Shown here piece after piece: positions 42,733-46,728 of a stretch of 46,728 nucleotides of DNA. Source of the stretch: Paenibacillus agaridevorans (lineage in GTDB: Bacteria; Bacillota; Bacilli; Paenibacillales; Paenibacillaceae). The translations under genes and the position numbers were made by a program. Each line of letters starts with the position of its first letter. Within the stretch, counting starts at the first letter, position 1. The stretch covers positions 46,097 to 92,824 of the forward strand of contig NZ_BDQX01000458.1 in NCBI RefSeq assembly GCF_003112455.1, read 5' to 3'. The notes under the pieces are model-generated. The model saw only the letters and a program-made list of their open reading frames with translations. It was not told where the DNA came from and ran no database searches.

Positions 42733-43536
42733 TCATTTGTACAGCTGCGGTCTCCGGTCTTCGAATACGGGTATGCGAGTCCGCACATCGTCTACAAGCT
42801 TGAGATCAATGTCTCCGAACAGTATCACTTCTTCTTCGCCAGCTTCCGCGACGATCTCTCCCCAAGGATCGATGATCATGGAATGACCGAAAAAAGAGGT
42901 CTCTCCGCTTTGCCCCATCCGATTGCACGCGATCACGTACATCTGGTTTTCGATGGCGCGCGCCGTCAGCAAGGTACGCCAGTGGTGCAGACGCGGGTTA
43001 GGCCACTCCGCCGGCACAAAGAGCAGCTTCGCCCCGTCAAGCGCAAGCTTTCTCGCGAGCTCCGGGAACCGGATATCGTAGCAGATCATCATTCCCGCTT
43101 CCGCTTTTTCGATTTCCAGACGTCCCGTATGGCTTCCGGCTTTGAGGTATTTTTCCTCCGACATAAGACGGAACAGATGCATCTTGGAATAATCCGAGAT
43201 CCTGTTGCCTTCGCGATCGAAAACGAGCGTCGTATTATATACGCCGTCCTCCCGCTTCTCGGCAATGGAGCCGCCTACGATATAGACGCCATGTTTCTTG
43301 CTGAAAGACGACAGCAGTTCGGTCGATTGTTTGCCATATGGGTCGGCAAGATCCTCGATCTGCTCCAAAGCATAGCCAGTATTCCACATTTCGGGAAACA
43401 TCAGCACATCCGGCTTGTGCTTATCCTCCATTGCTTTCTCCATCATCTCTTGAAGCTTGGCGAAATTCCTCTCGGGAAACCCTGCTTCGATGTTCATCTG
43501 AAGCAATGCCATCCGAATCCTCGTCGTGTTGGCCAT
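42733..43536 (-). CDS. mtnU: Carbon-nitrogen hydrolase, probable omega-amidase (MtnU-like)
   Basis: This 267-aa nitrilase-superfamily enzyme has the triad Glu (VLMFPEMWNTGY), Lys (DYSKMHLFRLM) and Cys (GMMICYDIRFPELAR). Also typical are PAEWPNPRLHHWRTLLTARAIENQMYV and GHSMIIDPWGEIV. Its closest functional match is the omega-amidase that hydrolyses 2-oxoglutaramate or 2-oxosuccinamate, as B. subtilis MtnU (YkrU) does in methionine salvage. The MtnE-like transaminase nearby would make that product, so the symbol rests partly on context. GGGAGGAG precedes the ATG. Confidence 0.88.
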   Translation of the reverse strand: MANTTRIRMALLQMNIEAGFPERNFAKLQEMMEKAMEDKHKPDVLMFPEMWNTGYALEQIEDLADPYGKQSTELLSSFSKKHGVYIVGGSIAEKREDGVYNTTLVFDREGNRISDYSKMHLFRLMSEEKYLKAGSHTGRLEIEKAEAGMMICYDIRFPELARKLALDGAKLLFVPAEWPNPRLHHWRTLLTARAIENQMYVIACNRMGQSGETSFFGHSMIIDPWGEIVAEAGEEEVILFGDIDLKLVDDVRTRIPVFEDRRPQLYK

Positions 43537-43660
43537 AGATGACTCTCCTCCCGTGCAAGTCGATTTTCCCTAATGATACCCTCTCATGGAACCGTGTCAA
43601 GATGGGCAACTTAAGCGGAGCGCAACGACAAGCCTCATCCATAAAGGAGATTAGGAAAAG

Positions 43661-44167
43661 ATGACCATTTTGTTCAATCGAGTCACGGTGATCATGGCTG
43701 CCTTGCTTATTTTGGCGGCACTTGCAAGTCCTTCCGCTTTGGCGGCGCCCCAGTCTGTCCAGCCTGAACCGCGGAAAGCGGCCGCCCCTGACGAAGCAGG
43801 CGAAACGGGACTGAAGCCCGTGCAGGCATTCGATGTTGCTCAAGGCAAAGTCGTACGATCCGTTCCAAACGACAAGTCCTTTCAGAAGATGTCCAAAAAA
43901 TGGTTGAAGTCCGTTACTGGCCTTGCGCCTCAGATGACGGCGGACAACAGCTGCACCTTCGTCTACCGTATTCCTTTGGCAAAGCCCGCCGTTGTAAAGG
44001 CGGACGCCATATCCATAACCACAAACGATGTATTTTTGTTTTATTGCGAAAACAATCCGCCGCTCCTGCTGGTGTTCGACGGCGAACGCAAGCCTTACCT
44101 CCTACTGTTCAAAGAAGACATAAAACCGTTCATCCGCAAGGTTGGGATCCCTGTGCTTGCGGATTGA
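43661..44167 (+). CDS. Small secreted or membrane-anchored protein, unrecognised
   Basis: This 168-aa protein has a signal peptide or anchor (residues 5-29, VTVIMAALLILAALASPSALAA) and a Pro/Ala-rich stretch (QSVQPEPRKAAAPDEAG). A compact domain of about 110 residues follows, with two cysteines (DNSCTFVYRIPLAKPAVV, NDVFLFYCENNPPLLLVFDGERKPYLLLF). The cysteines may form a disulfide after export. AAGGAG lies about 17 bases and AGGAAAAG a few bases before the ATG. It stands between the divergent MtnU-like and MtnE-like genes. I do not recognise the family. Confidence 0.75.
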   Translation: MTILFNRVTVIMAALLILAALASPSALAAPQSVQPEPRKAAAPDEAGETGLKPVQAFDVAQGKVVRSVPNDKSFQKMSKKWLKSVTGLAPQMTADNSCTFVYRIPLAKPAVVKADAISITTNDVFLFYCENNPPLLLVFDGERKPYLLLFKEDIKPFIRKVGIPVLAD

Positions 44168-44184
44168 GCACCACGTCTGAAATC

Positions 44185-44229
44185 GACGTCACCCTTCCGA
44201 ATTTTCGGCGGGATGGCGTCTTCTAATCT
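44185..44229 (+). terminator. Probable terminator after the small secreted protein gene
   Basis: GACGTCACCC pairs with GGATGGCGTC (one mismatch, one wobble) and encloses CCGAATTTTCGG. TTCTAATCTCC follows, a moderate U-tract. Confidence 0.6.
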
Positions 44230-44317
44230 CCTCTTATTCATGCTACATTATTGCTAATGTTCAAGCGTTTAACGCGCTAGGACCGCAGCATGCCATGTGG
44301 AGAGTGAGTTGAGAGAG

Positions 44318-45514
44318 ATGAAGAACAGTCCGAACGGAATGAAGATTGAACCCGCAGATCGGATGTCGGCGCTGCCGACGCAATTTTTCGCCAAGCTGGT
44401 GGGCAAGGCAAATGCCCAGATCGCGGAGGGCAGAGACGTAATCAACCTGGGACAAGGCAATCCGGACCAGCCGACGCCTCCCCATATTGTGAAAAAATTG
44501 CAGGATTCCGCAAGCAATCCTCTCTATCATAAGTACCCTCCATTCAGCGGTTATTCCTTCCTTAAAGAAGCCGTCGCCGAACGTTACATGGAAGATTACG
44601 GCGTCGAGCTGGATCCTGCGACGGAGGTTGCCATTTTATTCGGCGGCAAAACGGGTTTGGTGGAAATCAGCCAATGTCTGCTGAATCCAGGCGACGTCTG
44701 CCTTGTACCCGATCCCGGTTATCCCGATTATTGGTCCGGCGTTGCGTTGGCCGGAGCCGAGATGGCATTTATGCCTCTTACGAAGGAAAACGGCTTCTTG
44801 CCCGATTTCTCCGCGATAAGCGACGAGACTGCCGCCGACGCAAAGCTGATGTTCATGAATTATCCCAATAATCCGACGGGTGCAATTGCAAACGAAGCTT
44901 TTTATGCGGAGGCCGTCCAATTCGCCAAACGCAACGGAATTGTTGCGGCTAGCGACTTCGCCTACGGAGCCATCGGCTTCGATGGACGGAAGCAGGTCAG
45001 CTTTCTGCAGGCGCCAGGCGCGAAGGAAGTCGGCATCGAGTTTTATACCTTATCCAAGTCGTATAACATGGCTGGCTGGCGGGTCGGATTCGCGCTTGGC
45101 AATGCCGACATCATTTCCCTTATCAATCTGATCCAGGATCATTATTATTGCAGTCTGTTTGGCGGCATTCAAGAAGCCGCCGCATTGGCGCTGACGGGTC
45201 CACAGCAATGTGTGGCGGATTTGTCCGCAACCTATGAGCGCCGTCGTGATGTGTTATTCGAATCGCTGGATGCCATCGGCTGGAAAGCCGATAAGCCCGG
45301 CGGCTCCTTCTTCTGCTGGCTGCCGGTGCCGGAAGGATACACATCCGAGCAATTCGCCGATAAACTGTTGTACGAGGCGGATGTTGTCGTTGCCCCTGGC
45401 GTTGGCTTCGGCAGTCACGGAGAAGGTTATGTTCGACTCGGCCTGCTAACATCGGAGGAGCGGCTCCGGGAAGCCGTTGCACGCATAGGGAAACTGGGAC
45501 TGTTTGGGGCATGA
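44318..45514 (+). CDS. mtnE: PLP-dependent aminotransferase, MtnE-like
   Basis: This 398-aa fold-type I aminotransferase resembles B. subtilis MtnE (YkrV), the glutamine-dependent transaminase that turns ketomethiobutyrate into methionine. Shared stretches are DVINLGQGNPDQPTPPHIVKKL, NPLYHKYPPFSG, NYPNNPTGA and DFAYGAIGFDG. The PLP-binding Lys is in FYTLSKSYNMAGWRVGFALGN, and GEGYVRLGLLT lies near the end. The ATG at 44318 is used; a GTG at 44297 has no better ribosome site, and an ATG at 44339 would align best with the shorter homologue. No SAM riboswitch is seen in front. The MtnU-like amidase upstream would remove the 2-oxoglutaramate product. Confidence 0.88.
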   Translation: MKNSPNGMKIEPADRMSALPTQFFAKLVGKANAQIAEGRDVINLGQGNPDQPTPPHIVKKLQDSASNPLYHKYPPFSGYSFLKEAVAERYMEDYGVELDPATEVAILFGGKTGLVEISQCLLNPGDVCLVPDPGYPDYWSGVALAGAEMAFMPLTKENGFLPDFSAISDETAADAKLMFMNYPNNPTGAIANEAFYAEAVQFAKRNGIVAASDFAYGAIGFDGRKQVSFLQAPGAKEVGIEFYTLSKSYNMAGWRVGFALGNADIISLINLIQDHYYCSLFGGIQEAAALALTGPQQCVADLSATYERRRDVLFESLDAIGWKADKPGGSFFCWLPVPEGYTSEQFADKLLYEADVVVAPGVGFGSHGEGYVRLGLLTSEERLREAVARIGKLGLFGA

Positions 45515-45542
45515 CAGGCTTCAAACGCTGCGATTGCCTTGC

Positions 45543-45571
45543 TTTACAGGTTCCGTCTATCATGCTATTCT
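45543..45571 (+). promoter_or_regulatory. Promoter of the proB T-box leader
   Basis: TTTACA (45543-45548) and TATTCT (45566-45571) are separated by 17 bases, and the leader structure begins about 20 bases downstream. Confidence 0.5.
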
Positions 45572-45589
45572 TAATCTAATTGAACATGC

Positions 45590-45836
45590 AACGTGATGAC
45601 GGGACCAGTACGCAGGCCAGGCCGCGACCAGAGAGTAAATTCCTTAGGCTGTAAGAATTTACCGAGGGCTACTTGCAGAACCTACCTCCGAACGGCCGGC
45701 GACAAACCGGACAGCGCCTTCTGTTACGAGGCACCAAAGATGGATGGCTGCGCTTGCCTAGCAAGCCGCCGTCAATGAAGGTGGTACCGCGGAAGCTTGT
45801 GACTTTCGTCCTTTTTACAGGACGGAAGTCTTTTTT
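45590..45836 (+). promoter_or_regulatory. T-box riboswitch with proline specifier upstream of proB
   Basis: The leader shows the T-box core AAGGTGGTACCGCGG at 45778-45792. A terminator hairpin GACTTTCGTCC/GGACGGAAGTC with TTTTTT follows at 45801-45836. Stem I is marked by AGTA, AGAGAG and the hairpin TAAATTC/GAATTTA (45635-45660). The 3' side of stem I reads GCAGAACCTACC, so the specifier codon is most likely CCT (Pro) at 45681-45683. Uncharged tRNA-Pro would pair with it and with the GG side bulge region and open the terminator, turning on proline synthesis when proline is short. It fits the proB gene directly downstream. Confidence 0.93.
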
Positions 45837-45873
45837 GCGTATTAACGGAGATAACGAACAGGAAGTGACCTAA

Positions 45874-46728
45874 ATGCCGGATAGAATTGTAGTAAAAATC
45901 GGAAGCAGCTCCCTTACCTCCGAGGAAGGCGGGCTTAACAAGGAAAGAATCGGCTACTTCGCGCGGGAGCTAGCCTTTCAACATGCCGAGGGTCATGCGG
46001 TTATGCTGGTCACATCCGGCGCTGTAGCTGCCGGATTCCGCCGAATCGGCTACGTTTCTCGACCAAAGCTCGTTCACGAAAAGCAAGCGGCCGCGGCTGT
46101 CGGTCAAGCGCTGCTCATGCAGGCCTATCAAGAGGAGCTCAGCAAGTACGGCATTGTCGCTGCGCAAATTCTGCTGACAAGAGCGGATTTTTCCAATCGC
46201 AGACGGATCCAGAACGCGCTGATGACGATCGAAGAGCTGTTGAAGCAGCGGATCATTCCTATCATTAACGAAAACGACACGGTTGCCACTGATGAGCTTG
46301 TCCTTAAGTTCGGCGATAACGATAATCTGTCCGCCCTGGTTGCGGCGTTGACGAAGGCTTCCAAGCTCGTCATCATTACCGATATGGATGGTTTGTACAC
46401 CGAAGATCCACGCATTAATCCGGAAGCCGTCAAAATTGGACGCGTGGAGCAAATCTCCGATGAAATTTTAAAGCTTGCAGGCGGCGCCGGTTCGTCCGTC
46501 GGCACCGGAGGCATGCGCTCCAAGATTGAAGCGGCACGCGTGGCGATGCGCGGCGGTGTGGGAGCCTTCATCGGCAAAGTGACGAACGAGGGCGATCTCG
46601 CTGCGGCCGTAAACGGCGTCGGAAGCGGTACGTATTTTGATACGAAGCTGCACAGCCTGTCCATGAAGAAGCAGTGGCTTGGCTTCCACTCGCTGCCACA
46701 GGGACGGATCGCCGTCGATGACGGTGCC
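45874..46728 (+). CDS. proB: Glutamate 5-kinase (partial, 3' end beyond window)
   Basis: The visible 285 residues cover the amino acid kinase domain and the first residues of the PUA domain (family length about 370). VVKIGSSSLTSEEGG binds phosphate, LVTSGAVAAGFRRIG and INENDTVATDEL bind glutamate, and KFGDNDNLSALVAALTKASKLVIITDMDGLYTEDPR is the nucleotide side. SLPQGRIAVDDG opens the PUA domain. It catalyses the first step from glutamate to proline. AGGA lies ten bases before the ATG. The preceding T-box controls it; proA is expected beyond the right edge. Confidence 0.96.
   Translation, partial: MPDRIVVKIGSSSLTSEEGGLNKERIGYFARELAFQHAEGHAVMLVTSGAVAAGFRRIGYVSRPKLVHEKQAAAAVGQALLMQAYQEELSKYGIVAAQILLTRADFSNRRRIQNALMTIEELLKQRIIPIINENDTVATDELVLKFGDNDNLSALVAALTKASKLVIITDMDGLYTEDPRINPEAVKIGRVEQISDEILKLAGGAGSSVGTGGMRSKIEAARVAMRGGVGAFIGKVTNEGDLAAAVNGVGSGTYFDTKLHSLSMKKQWLGFHSLPQGRIAVDDGA

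Noticed and set aside
44168..44317. SAM riboswitch upstream of the MtnE-like gene
   Set aside because: No S-box core motifs are seen; the region contains only a terminator-like hairpin and a weak promoter-like sequence.

Overview
The window reads as a chromosomal segment of a low-to-moderate GC Firmicute of the Paenibacillus/Cohnella type (Bacillales). This rests on the gene families: ParC/ParE with Gram-positive motifs, a YqkE-type protein, a two-headed DynA-type dynamin, stand-alone bacterial nitric oxide synthase, an SLH-domain surface protein, a T-box in front of proB, and strong AGGAGG-type ribosome binding sites with frequent TTG/GTG starts. No rRNA, tRNA, prophage, transposase or CRISPR array is visible.

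Left part (1-10452, all minus strand): an exopolysaccharide cluster. Reading in transcription order it holds a CpsB/YwqE-type tyrosine phosphatase, a 751-base gap, an unrecognised 96-aa protein, a Wzz/YveK-type chain-length protein, a BY-kinase, a 203-base structured gap that sits where Bacillus eps operons carry the EAR/epsC antitermination RNA, GalU, an initiating phosphoglycosyl transferase, three GT4-like glycosyltransferases interleaved with a Wzy-like membrane protein, and a hexapeptide acyltransferase cut by the window edge. Together these make UDP-glucose, start a repeat unit on undecaprenyl phosphate, extend it, polymerise it and control chain length by reversible tyrosine phosphorylation.

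Middle-left (10453-16867): a divergent nitric oxide synthase oxygenase, a small secreted protein with five exact DWWDD-type repeats, a PAP2 phosphatase with a zinc-ribbon-like mini protein, and a plus-strand operon (rRNA methyltransferase, RluA-type pseudouridine synthase, CapA-like protein) whose genes overlap by single bases. It is followed by a gene-free block of 50-bp repeat pairs.

Middle (16868-34741): a MarR regulator, the SOS-type parE-parC pair with a promoter overlapped by a LexA-like box, a LysM/M14 peptidase, YqkE, PurT, a heterodimeric ABC exporter with one degenerate ATP site, and an nth - small protein - dynA operon.

Right part (34742-46728): an SLH surface protein, a cell-wall amidase with a GerMN lipoprotein, leuC-leuD divergent from a LysR regulator, an MtnU-like amidase and MtnE-like aminotransferase flanking a small secreted protein, and the start of proB behind a proline-specifier T-box.

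Four copies of one MITE-like element (about 170-310 bp, terminal inverted repeats TTCAAAAAGT-CG) lie between genes at 17.3, 24.2, 25.8 and 41.6 kb; two of them bracket purT in opposite orientation. The points most worth a second look are the EAR-position RNA, the DWWDD protein beside nitric oxide synthase, the 50-bp repeat pairs, the MITE family, and the terminator-like hairpin that contains the purT ribosome binding site.
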